This document shows, one piece after another, positions 23,901 to 38,000 of a stretch of DNA of 64,000 bases. Location: NCBI RefSeq assembly GCF_047663525.1, contig NC_092588.1, forward strand, positions 92,935,501-92,999,500, given 5' to 3'. Position 1 is the first letter of the stretch; each line of letters opens with the position of its first letter. The position numbers were made by a program, and so were the translations under genes. Under the pieces are notes generated by a model. The model was not told the origin of the DNA, did no database searches, and saw only the letters and a program-made list of their open reading frames with translations. Source of the stretch: Anas platyrhynchos. Its lineage: Eukaryota; Chordata; Aves; Anseriformes; Anatidae.

Positions 23901-26900
23901 TTCCAGAAGGAAAAATTAATTAAATTTACTGATAATATCAGGTTGCTACAAATTTTTACTCATTGGGAGAAGTGAGGAAACAGGGGTGAAATTACATTTC
24001 AAAGACAACCACATGTTCAGAAGTCAAAATTTCTTTTCTGTCTGTTACTGAACAATTCATAGTATTTACACTAGGGCATTGGCACTCAGGACTAAATTTT
24101 CAGCTTCTCTATGACCTAAATGTTCATTTCCTAGTGAATTCTCACATCAAATCACGGAAGGCCAGGGCCTTTTGGAAATTACACCTTGGAACAGGCTGCT
24201 GTCCTAACGTGAGGGTTTTCAGATAAATTAGCAGCCTCTCATCATCACTCTGCCTTTCACCTTAATCCAAAACAAACTGCTTTGAAAGGATACCCTTTGC
24301 TTTGCAATGGCTGGCAAAATAAAAAAGCATTACCGCCTGGAGTTGACAACTGATCCCCATGCCACATGTGTGAAGCATCCAGTCATGACTTTTTCATTCT
24401 TGCTGAATAAAAGGCCAATTCTAATAAATCCTTGATGCCTTCTAATCAAAGTTCAATATTTGGTGCAATTTTTTTTTATTTTGCATGAATATCCTGTTAG
24501 CTGGAGCTCAGAGACACAGGTTGATCTAAAGCATCAATCTTGCAGAAATTGGAGAAATTCATAATAAGCTCTCAATCATATTTGCAGTGCAAGATTAACA
24601 CCATTTCTGCATGGCTTGGCTCAGTCAAAGTCCTGAAAGACCAATAACACCCAGAGCAGTTGTGATTAAAGTTCACACACTGGGCTGTCATTTAGTGGAC
24701 ATTGAACTAATTACAGTCCTGCTGGCTTCACAGAAGAACGTCATAAAAGATACCAAAGCTGTTGTAATGCCATGTATTCAAAATACATCTCAAAGAAAAT
24801 AAATGTTAGGTAGCAACTTTGTTCAGACTGGAAACTTGAAACTAGCTCTGCTGCAGCAGGGCAGATTCAGCTTTCACAAAAACGATACTTTTTTCAGATA
24901 TGCTGGCTCTAACAATTTTCTTTGCATGCGCTATTACTGCACAGTATATGGGGCATGACTCATGATACATCACAACACAACGTGATAGCTAGGGAAAATT
25001 GAACCTCTGAAAACTGAGATTAAAGTGGGAAAGCCAGAGGAATAAATAATACAATAGACAGATAGGGCTAGAGCATACAAATTAGATGTCTCAGAGCAAG
25101 ATTGGGCCTGTCATGTAGTCTTTGGTAATGGGCAATGGACACGCTTTATCTTCCTAGCATCCTAAGGGAACAGTGAGATAATTTAAAAAGTGAAGTGCAA
25201 GGCTGTCTGCTACCAAATCAAGGTGTGCTGGTACCTGAGGGTCAGAGATTTAAGTGTTTCCCAGCATTGCCTTGTTTTCAGTCCCCTGATAACTCAGGGT
25301 AATAATAATGGCAGGCAACCGCACCTCAATAATATAACTTGATCATGGAGTACACTTTCCTTTGGCAATTGCCAAAGGAAAAGTCTGGGGTGAAATGCTG
25401 TAGATGTGCCATGCAGCCCCGGAGCATTTAATACATCAGCTGAACCAGGAGTTACAACTGAATCCAGGGCAGACCAAAGCAATGCTGTAAGCGAGTGAGA
25501 AACTTATGGAGAACTTTGCACTAGTTGTACCCACAATTAGATGAGCTGAGTGTAATACATACATCTACCAGGACTTGCTCATGCAGGAGGGAACAACCTG
25601 GGGCCATTAGCCAGCCCAGTCCTGCTCACCTGCAAGGACACCTGCAGCACCTCCCCTTTCATCCAGATCTAAGAAAAGCACATGTACTCCTCATATTCAG
25701 TTGCATCCACATACCTTCTTCCACCCGCTGGAATGAGCTGATGGGCCATGGCAGGAATTACAGCAGTGTTTTCAGGAGATGCCAGTTAGGTTTTTTGGTC
25801 CTGTCTGTGTTTTCTCAGCATCATCAGGGCAAAAAACAGCACCCACTGATTCAAACCATCTTTCCTGCAGGAGCACCACTCCAACAGCAAGGTCCACTTG
25901 GGCTAAAACAAACAGATGCAGCACAATTACACACAAATACACACAATTAGAGATTCAATAGAGCAGCACCTCCCACTTTTCCTACATTTACACATGCCAC
26001 AAAATTCATGCAGACCAAACCATGTTCAGGTAGGTCCTGACTCCGTGTAGCTTATCATATGTTTGAATACTGTTACTAGGAGGAGCTTCTCCCACATGGC
26101 CTCTGTCATTCCCTAAACTCCCCATCACAGCTTCCCCACAGCCTTTGCCCCACGGATACCCTCAACATCTTGCCCAAAATTCTAACATATCTCTGCAAAC
26201 TTCAGTTTGGTTTAAGGAAAAGTCTGATCCTCCCAGTGTTCCCTATGCCTCCATGTGTACAAATGCATGGGCACAGCATAGTGCTTGAGCAGAGCAGAAC
26301 ACACCACTACCTCTGCTGCTTCCTTTTGAGTACACGAGATGGTAAGTCTGGCAACTGGAAGGAAAACAAAGAGGGGACAGAGGAGATATCAGTGAGCAAA
26401 GAGAAAGAATAGTCCTCTAAAATCTCTTGCTGCTGCTCTTGGTCTGCAGATAAACACACATATATAAGTTAATTACTGTTTGTTTCTTTGTTGTTGTTTT
26501 TTCCCCAAATTGACTGTCTCTCAGTAGTAAGATGCAGCAGCTGACATAATAAAAGGCTGGATGGTTTCGAATTAAATTAAAAGAAGATAATAACTTCATA
26601 ATGGCTTTTCCAGAACATAGGTGTCCTTCCAGCAAAAGATAATCTGACATTATTATAAGTGCTGTTCGGTATTCACACCCAAATTACCACACCATTTCAA
26701 GCAAAAAGCCATGCAACTCATGTATTTTTTGTCATTCATAGACATATAGCCTTGCACAGAGCATGCCAGCTGCCCTTTTGTTTTGCCTTGCTTTCAATAG
26801 TCAGAGGGAAGTTACCAAAACACTTGTCAGAAATGCTGAGGTGCATGTGCACAGGGAAGTTATTTTGTATTGGCCCACCTGACAGATGTCTTTTGTTGAA

Positions 26901-27700
26901 TAAATGCCACCAAAAAGATTGTGTCCTTCTTTGCATGAGTACATACAGCACTTCAGCACTGATCACCAGCAGTACCCATGAAACAAATGGGTAAAAAGTA
27001 ACACCAGCAGCAGTCACTGTTTTCCTGATGTTGGAAATCACAAAGGAATCCCAGAGGAGTAAGTTAAATGTCTAGACACCATCCTTATTTTTAAATGATG
27101 GCCTTCATCCCTGCTGAACTGATACTAAGGAAGAGGTTAAACAAAATGGATTAAGAATAATTTTTTAAAATGTGATAGAGGAGGGAGAGAAGGAAGTGAC
27201 AGGAGGTGATGCACTTGGTAGAAGAACAAACGCTTCAAGACGATGAGAGACACATGAATGAAACATGATCAGTAATAACCAGAAGAAAGTTTTATATTGA
27301 ATAATTGAATGCCTACATATGCATTCATTTAAAAAAATAAAAAAAGACACTGGATCCCATGAAGTGCATGTATACCCCTCTCAGGAGATCCTACAGCCAG
27401 GGCAAGTATGTTGCTGTATCAAGTTTCCAAGTCACTTCTGTGTAAGGTGGTATCTTCTGGGCAAAAGAATACTAGCCCAAAAGTATGCTGGCACCATCGT
27501 ATCCTGACCACCATCTACAGAGGGAGTCTACTGCAATGACGCAAAACCTGTCCTTTGGCTAAATGCACTCCCTGGTTTTGTGATAAAGTCAGTAATTGCT
27601 GATATTAAAAACCAGAAAGAGAAACTGAAACCATTAGAAATTGATATGGAGTAAATCATACTGCGTAAAGAGTTGATTCTAGATATTTCCTTAATGTGTT
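20994..27700. other. Noncoding DNA, few repeats
   Basis: No gene or transposon was recognised. Minor features are an A run near 22498-22511, a TA repeat near 22812-22821 and short CTC repeats near 23122-23135. The 141-codon open frame at 25525-25950 has no domain or splice support. Confidence 0.5.
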
Positions 27701-30700
27701 TAGTTTTCCCTTTCCCTTTTTTTTTTTTTTCTTTTTTTCTTTTCCTCTACACATGAAAAAATTGAGGTTATGCTGAAGATACCAGGGAAAGGTCTAGGAC
27801 TGTCAGTGCCAGGAGAGAGGAGTTTTCAGGGTACGTACAGAACAGCAGAAATTGCATTAACAACAGCTAATGTTGATGCTGAGGTTTCAGTTCAGTACTA
27901 GACAAACACACTTTCACTTGTTTGGAAAGACATGGTAAAAGGTACTTCTCACATAAGAGTGATGAAATCCTTTTCAACCACCACAAAGAAAAAGAAAAAA
28001 AAAAAAAAAAAAAAAAGATGTCAGCAGATCTGATTTCACTCCTGGTAAAGAATATGAGTTGGGTTCAACAGTTTTGTTGCACAGTAGTTACAGAAAGCCT
28101 TCACAAAGTATTCGGCACAGTGCTATCAAGTGCACCAAGAAACAGCACTGTCTGTTCCTAATAAATAATACAGTAAACTGGTAGTTTGGAAAATCAACAG
28201 CCAGGGGAGAGTCCTTCCTTTGAGAAATGTTCCTGGTGAGTTCTGCTGCACAGCCCTGTTCTAATCTGAACGCTCTCTGCACCAGAACCTGCAGATGCAA
28301 GCTCTGTCCCAGACAGATAAACAGAAACATTTTCCTCTGAGACAGGGAAGCCACAGACCGTCAGGTCAGGATAGTTGCATCCTGAGAAGTACTAAAATGG
28401 AGTTAAGCTACACAGGTTTTCTACACAGCACAAAAGAAGCTTCAGTGGGATGCTGTAGGGATTTACCAACAAAAGAGGTCACATGCAGGCAACAAAGATA
28501 AGAAGAACATGAGCTACAGAAGTTGTCACAATTTAGGCACTGGGAAAAAAAGATACCAGAGGTGTTAAAAATGACTTCTAGACATTCAGAAGCTTGTCAA
28601 AAGGAGAATAGTTTCTGAGTAATCTGGTCATTTACTGTTATTACTTTCAGAGAGCAAGGCCAAGGCCAGTGAGATGTTCTTTAGTCCATACAGACATAAA
28701 AAAGCACCAAGGACTCAAAGATGAATGAGACAAATTCAAACCAAAAATAAAGCTTACGTTTTGAGGAGCAAGGGTATCAGAACAGATAGAGGAAATACTA
28801 GAAGATTGGCAGAATTTCCACGTGACAAAGAAATGACTAAGAAAATTACTTTTATCTAACACTGAAGCTACTAGCCCCAAGATAAAAGTAACCTTGCAAA
28901 ACCATGAGAAGAGAAAAAAAAAAAAAATGGGGGGGGGAAAGGGGGTGGAAGGAGAGGTGAAATGTGGGAGGTGATGTAAGGGTCGCTTCTGAAACTGAAC
29001 TCAAACTCTCTCAGCTGCTGTTGAAAAAACATCATTATTAACCTGAAATATAAAGTGGGAATGAATCACTGAAAGTATTTGAGAGACCTTTAATTATAAG
29101 TATCCTTGCACTAAGTTATTGGATGCACTTCAGAGAAACAAAATGGAGCAATTGCGCTATCCAGGAACAAGAAGCATAAATGCTTTTAAGCCTTAAAAAC
29201 AATACTTACTTTTTCAAAAAGCATTGCCCAAGTGTTTGCAGTGTTAATCGGAGTTTTCAGTTGTCTAATCACCATTAATTTCAAGCTCGAAACCTGCTAC
29301 TAGTCAGCCAGCCACTAGGAAGGGTGAGGGGAGGAGGGGAAGATTTTGATGTCACAGCAACCCTAACGAAGCCAGAGGAGTCACAATAATGCAAAACACA
29401 TGGGAAGGCATGTTCTGCCTCAGGGGGTTGTACCCATGCCAACGTGACTGACACAAAATCAAAGAGGTGTGAGGACCAGCCCTCTGTGCAGAGTCACCTG
29501 TTCAGCCAGCTCTGCAGTAAGCAAAGGGCTTCCCCAAAACTAGCTCTCACAGATGGCAAGCAGCAACAGGCCCTTGCAAAAGTGGCATGTAAGTAAAGTC
29601 CCAGGAACTGATCCAATAGCCACTTGTACCCTCAGGAGCTGGTTTTACAGAGGAAAAGACCATTTTCCTCCATTGCCCTTTTCCTCCACAGGCAGGTTCC
29701 CTTTATGGCCAGCCCTGTGACTACCCCTGGAGGCGTAGCCACAGAGACTCTGCTGCCGATATGAACAGATGTAGGCCTGCAGCAGCAGCAGGGGACAAGG
29801 GGAAAATGGTCACCATTGGTCAGGTGTGTTCACATGTTTCTGTCACTGCTATTACGTGTGCCCTGAGTAACCCATGCATGAGTGAGACTAAAATTGGGAT
29901 TGTACCAGTATATTAACTTTGCTGTTACATTTTGCAATCCCAAATATAAATGACCGCACAGAAAAGCTGATCTGTGCTAAAGGAGCTACCACAGACTTAA
30001 TCTTTTAGCTTAGGGAGACAGGCGTGAAGAAGCATGGCCTTAATTTTTACAGAGATACACTGGGGGGAGGGGATACGACTGAAAAAAAATATTAAAGAAT
30101 TACACCATGAAGTCCTATCTGTTTCTTAAAGTTGGACAAGCTTGTTACGTACTCATTAGCCACATATATTTTTATGTCCCTGGTGTGAGCCAAAGACATG
30201 CTGGTGTGTATCTGCTGAAAATGACAGAGAACATTCCTGATGAGTGCTTTGAAAACAGATTTCCCCTTTGCTACAGAACTATGTAATCTTTTAACATGAT
30301 CCTGGGAATTATCCTTTTTCCAGTACCCCATTTGACTTTGTTGTTGATGTCATGGAAAAAAAGCAGCAACTTGTTTACCAGAGCATTCTATTTCTTATCA
30401 GCAGATCTGGCTATGAATAATTATACCACATATTAATACCATAGTAAGCCAGCTAATGGGCTACAGATGCCTAACAAATAACAGGATGGGAGAATAAAGG
30501 GCAGATTGGCAGGAGGCTGTTTGCCTTTGCGAGGGTTGAATTATAGAACTGGCCAGGCTTCAAAACTATGAATCATTAAGAACATGCACACAGCAGTTTT
30601 ACATCAGTGAGCTCTATTGACTGTAGAGGAGCTAATATTGATCTACGAAACATATGGGAGTGGGGAAGCAGGTCCCACATGGTTAAAAATGTTGTATTTT

Positions 30701-33700
30701 AATGCCTGTCCTTTGGATTGTGTTGGTTCCTTGAAACGCCCACACATTTCTGACATCATGACCAGACCTTTATCCAAAGCCTTTAAAATGATAGCTGTTT
30801 CCTTTCAGGTTCACAGTGGCAGAAATCTTTGAAATATGACTAAAAAAATATGAATGCAAGTTGCCATGCTAATAATTTCTTCTATCTACCTTGCCACATT
30901 AGCTGTTTGTAGTACCTATACTAATGTTCATATATAGAGAGATATTTCTAAATATAAAAAAGGATGGAATTAACTTGCCTTTCAGTATTAGCTAGAATTT
31001 ATCTTCATTTGTGCAAATGGGTTGAAAATATTGCCTCACTGTTCTGCAGACATAACTGTAGTAAACTACAACATTAGCAGCAAGAAGGCAGCAGATTTTG
31101 CATCAAAGACCATCAAGTTGTGCTGATACCAGGGAAAGAAAATCTGACTATGACTGCTTTTCTACCCATAAATTCACTTCATGGCACTTAGAGATGCTAG
31201 ACTACCATCAATCAAACTGCGACCACATGTGTTTTCATAGGTGTATGCTATTGTATATTTGCATAGAAATGACACAATTTGCATCCTAGCAAACAGTAGG
31301 TAAATACCTACTGGGATATTAACGTGATTTTTCTTCAGATCCACAATTAATGCTGCTCTGTGTACATGGAACATTATAAAATATTTGCATCTGTGACTGA
31401 ATCTTAACATTTTCTTGACTTTGTCATAGGAACGCTCAGCAGCATGGTTTCCCTTGCCCAGTGACCTGTCTCTGACATCCTTCCACTTTGCTTTTCCAGG
31501 TATCACAGACATATACCTGTCACAGTGAGAACGCGCCTGGAAATATTGGAAGCTGAGCACAGTCCTCTTCTTTGAATCCAACAAGCGGGCACACATTCAC
31601 TTAATAGTCCTGGCAGCCCCCATTAGCAATAATCAGACCTGCAGCCTGTCAACATATAGAAAAGTGTCTCTCTGTTGGATAGGGTTACATGAAATGCAAG
31701 ACATTCTTCAATGCAGGCACTGATTTTCCATCTCTCCACTGTAAAGAGGCAGTGAGTGTGTGATGCACGTCCGTTTCAAGGCAAAGTCTGTTTGCAATGT
31801 GACCTCCATGCCTTGTGGCTTGTGCACTGGTAAACAAGCCAAGCATGATGGAAATCTACCATTTCAGGTTTGGCTATTGAAAAACAAGGATATGTGTGAC
31901 TTATTTTTCAGCTGTTTATGAAGCAGATGAACAAGGCAAGGGATCTTACATTTTTCCTGTTACTCCAATCCTCCTCATGGAAAACCTGAGCTGTGGCCCA
32001 TTGTGACACTTTTCCTTCACTTTTATGTAAAAGAAAGAATGGGAGAGAGACCAAAGGAAATTAAATGGAAATAAAATGATGTCCCAAATGATCAAGACAC
32101 TGAAAAAATTCAAACCCAGCAACTCACCTTGAATTCCCCAAGTATCTGATTCCCTGGACTCTTGTAGGGAGCCAAACTCCATTCCTTACCATGGGGTAAA
32201 ACATTACTGGCTTCTTCTCCTTTAAAGAAAGTATACTGTGTACTCAGTGGTTTAAAATGATGAAGAACACACAGATATTTGCTCTATGATTAATCTTTAC
32301 ATGCAAGATCTCAGGGAGCAAACAGCTTAGAGCGGACGGGCTGCATGCTTTTTGCACTACGCTTTTTAAAAATGTGGTCACACCCAAACCGTAGGTCAAA
32401 TTGTATCTTTTTTCCCTTAAAGTGTTCTTTGAAACAGATGAGATCACTGACAATATAAACTAGTGCAGAATATATTAGATATTTACAATATATCTATGTG
32501 CTGTCAAGAAATTATTTCACCATAGAGAGGAGAGTATGAGCTAATGCAAAAAGACTGGCATGGCAAAAGACTTCATTTAATATCGTGTATTTAAAATGAC
32601 TATTTTATTACACTCTTCTAAATGAAAACCAGTCTCTCTGACTGCAGTTGACCTCCACCTGCATAAATGAGAAGAAAATCTGGCTTACAGAGCAAGGGAT
32701 TAAGAGGGGAGGGGAGGGGAGGGGAGGGGAGGGGAGGGGAGGGGAGGGAAAAATTATTTCCTTCCCATAAGCTGTAAATACTTGACTCTTAAGTACACTT
32801 GGCAGCTTTCAATAACTGAAAGTTATTTGTGGTACTTACACAACAATTATATTCACACTTTTTGGTTTATGATATATATTTGACCTATTATTCAAAAAGT
32901 TTGTTTAAAAAGCAGTCCTTGGTCTAGTGGGAATTAAATTCTTTTGCATGGGGTTTCTAATGATTCTAATTGTTATTGTACCTAATTCTATTATATATTC
33001 TGTATCTATTCTAGTATCTATTAACTGTTCTCCCTTTTGATTCCATATTCTCTAGCTCAGATGAAATTCAGATAAAGCTTCCAGACTGGCTGTTCCCAGG
33101 CACTGTGGTTACTGGATTTAAACCACTACCCTGTGTTGTACTTCCTCAGTTTAATGGGTCTTGCACCTGCTGAAACTGAAGCAATTGCTGGAGGAAGCCA
33201 AGCAAGGCTGATAGGAGAAGGAAACTTGCTTTGCCTGGGACTGAGTTATACTCTGCCACAGTCCCTTGGCTTGCTAGAAGAGAAGAGCTGACCTGCAGGA
33301 ATGGTGAGCAGAAACCAGAAGAGAGAAGACCTCCTCTGTTTCACAGTGCAAGACAATGCAGTGCTTTGATAACCACAGGGATGGACAAGACTCACTTTAA
33401 AAGGAGTACTCTCCCATCAGTCAATTTATTCAATACTGTTTGAAGTAATACTGTCAAGTGAAATAATATATCCCCACCTCCCCTTTTCACACTGATCCTG
33501 CGCTCTACTTAGAGCTTGGGTTTCAAAGTTCCTCATCCGTTCCCTGAACATAGAGCTAATTCCATTGGACAGATGACAGACCACATTACTCAGAGTAACA
33601 CTAGCAAACCCAGCAAATTAACTGAGGCTGACATAACTTCACAGTCCCCATTTCAATGAGACATTGAAGTTAAAACCCTCTTCAGTTGTTGTTCTCTAGT

Positions 33701-34635
33701 CCATCCCCACCTTCCAAAACTATTTGGACCAAGAAAGGGGCTACAGATGGAGATCACTATCAATAAAATTGAATTTTCAGGAGCAAGAGCTATTCTGCTA
33801 ACATCTTAATGGGGGACTTTGGTTGCCTGTACTATTTTTCTTTAATAGAAAAAAATACTTGGAATTGGAATAGAGATCTGATCACAGCAACTGAACTGAA
33901 AGTAGGAACCTATATAGTAAGTATTCATGTGGCATTATCCATAGTAGAAGCAAATATATTGCTGCTATTTGAATTAATGACAAGAAAACAACAACAACAA
34001 CAACCAAACTTAAAGGTGATCCCCCCAAGGCAAAGGATGTACAGTGTTTTTTAAAACTACCAGAAAATGCTCTCTCTCCCCAGCCTCATTTTAAGACTAG
34101 TTCAAACTGTTAATAAGATAAATACTCATCTTTTTTTTTTTTGTGTTCTTTTTCCTTCCTCTACCACCTACTTCTCCTATTTTTACCTTGCTAGGTAGAA
34201 TTATTGTAATATAGGCTCATTATATCGTACATTGGGCTCAATTTTAAATGCCTAATAAGAAATCCTCACTTACTCATGTACCCCTATTAACTCAATGGAA
34301 CTATTTGTGTGTGAATTATTTACATAATTAAGGTTGTGCTACAAGATGTGGAGCTGACTTAGCAGCGTGTTCTGTGTATTCAATAATTTCTATTAACATT
34401 TTTATTAACCAAGTCAGTATGTCTAGATGTATAATAATTGCTGTTAGTCCATTGCCTTCCAATAAACAAGGGAGGCAGGTCTACCATTACAATAACAATA
34501 AAGCAAGTCTCAGAAAAAAGAAAGAAAAAGAAAAAAAAAAGTATGGAAAGGAAGGATGACACCATGCAAAAGACATACTAAGAAGAGTAGATGGAAGGGA
34601 ATACCAAGAAAAATGTATGGACAATGGCAAGAGAC
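27701..34635. other. Noncoding DNA with homopolymers
   Basis: No gene or transposon was recognised. There is a T-rich run near 27718-27742, an A-rich run near 27987-28017, an A run followed by G-rich sequence near 28914-28950, and the GGGGA array at 32705. A 140-codon minus-strand frame at 31174-31596 has no recognisable domain. Confidence 0.5.
32705..32749 (+). repeat. (GGGGA)n pentamer microsatellite, 9 units
   Basis: Nine near-perfect AGGGG units lie in a row. With nine runs of four G on the + strand, it can fold as a G-quadruplex in DNA or RNA. Confidence 0.95.
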
Positions 34636-35020
34636 TGTTGTGGTTTGACCCAGTAGGCAGCTAAGCATGACACAGCCATTCACTCACTTCTCTCCCTCCC
34701 CCTCAGTGGGATGAGGAGAGAATCAGGGCGAAAAAAAGCTAAAAGCTCATGGCTTGAGAAAAAGACAGTTCAATTGGACAGAAATGGAAGGGAAAATAAT
34801 AAAATAATATACAAAGCAAGTGATGCACAATGCAATTGCTCGCTATCCACTGACTGATGTTCATTGCATCTCCAAGCAGCACCACCACCATAAGGTGTGG
34901 GACATCCCTGTGGGCAGTTTGGGCCAGCTGTACTGGCTCCGTCCCCTCCCAGCTCCTGGTGCACCCCCAGCCTCCTCACTGGCATGGCAGCACCAGAAGC
35001 TGAAACCCTCGTCTCTGTGC
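34636..35020 (-). mobile_element. Decayed LTR related to 17388 and 4256
   Basis: Read on the minus strand, it matches the TGTCCTGG/TGTACTGG LTR group: CAGCTGGCCCAAACTGCC, GCAATTGCATTGTGCATCAC, a GAGAGAAG...GAGTGAATG end block and the CCACAACA terminus (TG at 34636 on +). The 5' end is not clear and is placed near 35020. No target duplication was found, and it is more diverged than the other copies. Confidence 0.65.
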
Positions 35021-38000
35021 AAACACTTGCTCTCTGTGCAAGCACTTCCCTTTTCCAGCTCTTGTGGCTTCTCATCACACTGAGAAAAATCACTTAGACA
35101 AAGAGAACAATGATTCCCAATTTACAGTGATGTAGCACAGTTGGGGAAAACCCATGGTGACTCCAAAAGCAAGAGATGGTAAGGTAGATCTGGAGAGAAA
35201 GCAGCGTCAGGCTCTTCTCCTGCCAGTGCTGAGAAAATCCTGTGTACACTGGATGGAAAAAATCCATTTCTGTGCTCTCATGCCTTGTAAGTCAGCAGTT
35301 TTGTCTGTAGCTGATCGATGAATAACACCACAAGAAATACTCCTCACTGTCTCCTTCCAAACCACCCCACCAGAGGAGCAAGGAAGAGAGACAGCAAGAA
35401 AGCAGGAATTAATTCCAGCTTGACTTCAGTGCACTTGTTAAGAGTGCTCTGTGCTTGCCAAATAAAAGCACCATGGTAACAGCTACAAGTAAATTAATGA
35501 ATTAGAAAACAGTGTTCTTTGCAAACTGTAGCTGTAGCCACAAAGCTCCATACAAGGCACAACCATACAAATTCAGAGGCAGGCAACATGGATCTAATAC
35601 AACCACACAGCTCCCTTGCCTGGCCAGAGGAAAATGCCAAACCACAGCCATGTTTGGGGGTCTGAAGTATGAATTTTGGATGAAAGACTGTTATTTTGTC
35701 CACTCAACATTTTAATTTTGTTGCTATTAGACTCTTGCCGTGGGAGTCCTTTAGTGGAAGAAGTCAATCTATTGTTATTCCAAAGGTAGGTAGATTTATA
35801 GTAAAATCTGTTCTCCTTTCCAAATCACACTGCTTTTACAAGTGCCAGTCTCTTGCTCAAATAGCAATACCAGTACATTTCAGGAAAAAAAAAGAAAAAA
35901 GAAAAGAAAAAAAAATCTGAATACTCTAAGCCTCTGCTTAAGAAAGTAAACATACATAAAATTATTGATATTTTAGGTATTCATGAAATGCTTGCTGTTT
36001 TTTGGGGGAGGGGATTTTCTTTCAGCCTCACATCACTCACATCAAATGAGGATGTTATTGAGGAATTCAACAAAAGATTAGAGATTAGTGTTGTTTTTTT
36101 TTGTTGTTGTTTAAGGAGTATCTCCTAAATGTGAAGACATAAGCAAAGGACAAGCAGAATCCCCTAAGTGTTCAAAAAATAAGAGAAACGGGCAACATAC
36201 CAAACAGCAGAGCTGCCCCAAAAGAGAGATTGTTGATTAACAGCTTAGAGTTGTGATGAAGGTTGAACAGCTGAGTTTTAGCTTTCTTAAACCGGAGCTG
36301 AGGATGACACATCAAGAGGAAATGCCAGACAGGCAGGCTGAGATTTCATTTGGACACAAGCAGATGGGTCTGGAACATTGATTGAATTGAGGCTTGTCCA
36401 TAAAAGATGGTAGTTACCTTTGTACTTATAAATGAGTCAGGTACACAAGAAGGAAACCACAGACAGATTGCTCTACAAGACACAAAATATGAACTAATAT
36501 TTTCCTTCCCTGTTTTCATACCCATGCAATAATCTATGCTTTTTTTCACATCAATTGCTTCAGTGATTTCTTATTTTAACACGGAAATCAGATTTTCCAC
36601 AGCTCTAAGCCTTCAGAGGAGCCTTGCAATACAAAAATATGGTACTGACAATAGCACAGATTTTTCAGGGAAAAAAAAAAAAAAAAGATATATTGCAGTT
36701 TGGGGAGTGTAAAGGGCTACTGACATGTTCAAACAACATGAAGTTGTGTATTAAATACTGCATTTGAGTGAGAAAAAAATCATGACACTTGGAAAAGAGA
36801 AAAATGAAGTTTCATCACTATGCGTTACTGACAGACCCAGAGACTGAAGCTTGCGATCTTCCTTTTTACTGACCAGATACACCAATATGACTCAAAACCG
36901 GTCTGTAGCACCTGCCAATATTGCCAAGAGGCTGATCATGATGACAGAGGATAATTTCTTTCAACACAGAACTTGTGCGTAGGGCATAGAGGTTCCTGCA
37001 GATGCTCAGGAAATGCTGCATCTATCACAGGATGAAGTCCAGAGCACTCTGTGGTCATCTCATCTTCACAAAAACAGGGCTGCTTTGACTTAGCTCCCAC
37101 AAGGACATGAAAGATGTGGGGATGACCCTTCATATTAGCTGTAAGACACCTTGACTGCTACTCAAGCCAAGACCAACAACCTATTCAGTGATGCTTCAGC
37201 ACCCCACACTTGCCTCACTCCATGGTAAAAATCGGTGCTGCAGAAACCCTACTTGAACCATGCCGTGATAAAGACACTCCTTAGATCACATGTACCATCA
37301 GAAATGCAGTCCAGTTGACACTGAAAATCTGCCTTCTCTCAGAAAGAGGCACATCCATGCCAACTGTCACCATTTCATTGCAAGCTTCTGGTTGCTTTGT
37401 CTTTTTGCCAAAGCCCTAACACCAACTCACATGGGACTGATTTCAGCATCTGCAATTCTCAGTAGCCACCATCAAGTCAACACCAACAAATATTCTCATT
37501 GCTGTTACCCTTATGCTCACCCCTGTTTGTTCCTCTTCCACCTGATACACCTTTGGGCAAAGACAAGGTTGCTGCATGGTTTTGTTACTCAAAGCCCTGT
37601 GCAAACATGCAGAGCACCCACGCACTGTTATCCAGGCTTTGTCTTGACAGCTTAATGTCTAAGGGGACAGTAAGGGATATTAAGGTTGCACTGTAGATAT
37701 AGTTATTGCGGTATGGGTGCACATATACAGACCGCTTGGCAGACCAATGGCAAACTTGTTGTTGCAAGTGAATTTTTCAATGCAGAGTTGTATTTTCTGA
37801 ATAAATGTCAGTTTTACCAGATCCAAATTAAGCACACACAGTTAATTTAGTTTGCCATTAAGCACAATCTGCAGTAATCTTTATTGGGACATGAAACATT
37901 ATTAGAGCTCTGTTGGCTAATAAAGCAAGTTTCACTCCAGTATCAGAATTTTCTTCAGTTTCTCTGTCTCTTTTCTTCTTTCCAGATCATTTGATGATTG

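Noticed and set aside
25525-25950. 141-codon + strand open frame
   Set aside because: Low complexity in Ser, His and Gln, with no domain or splice support, and a shifted overlapping frame is open as well.
31174-31596. 140-codon minus-strand open frame
   Set aside because: No motif, no splice sites and no repeat family recognised. It is treated as chance, though a database search would be quick to settle it.
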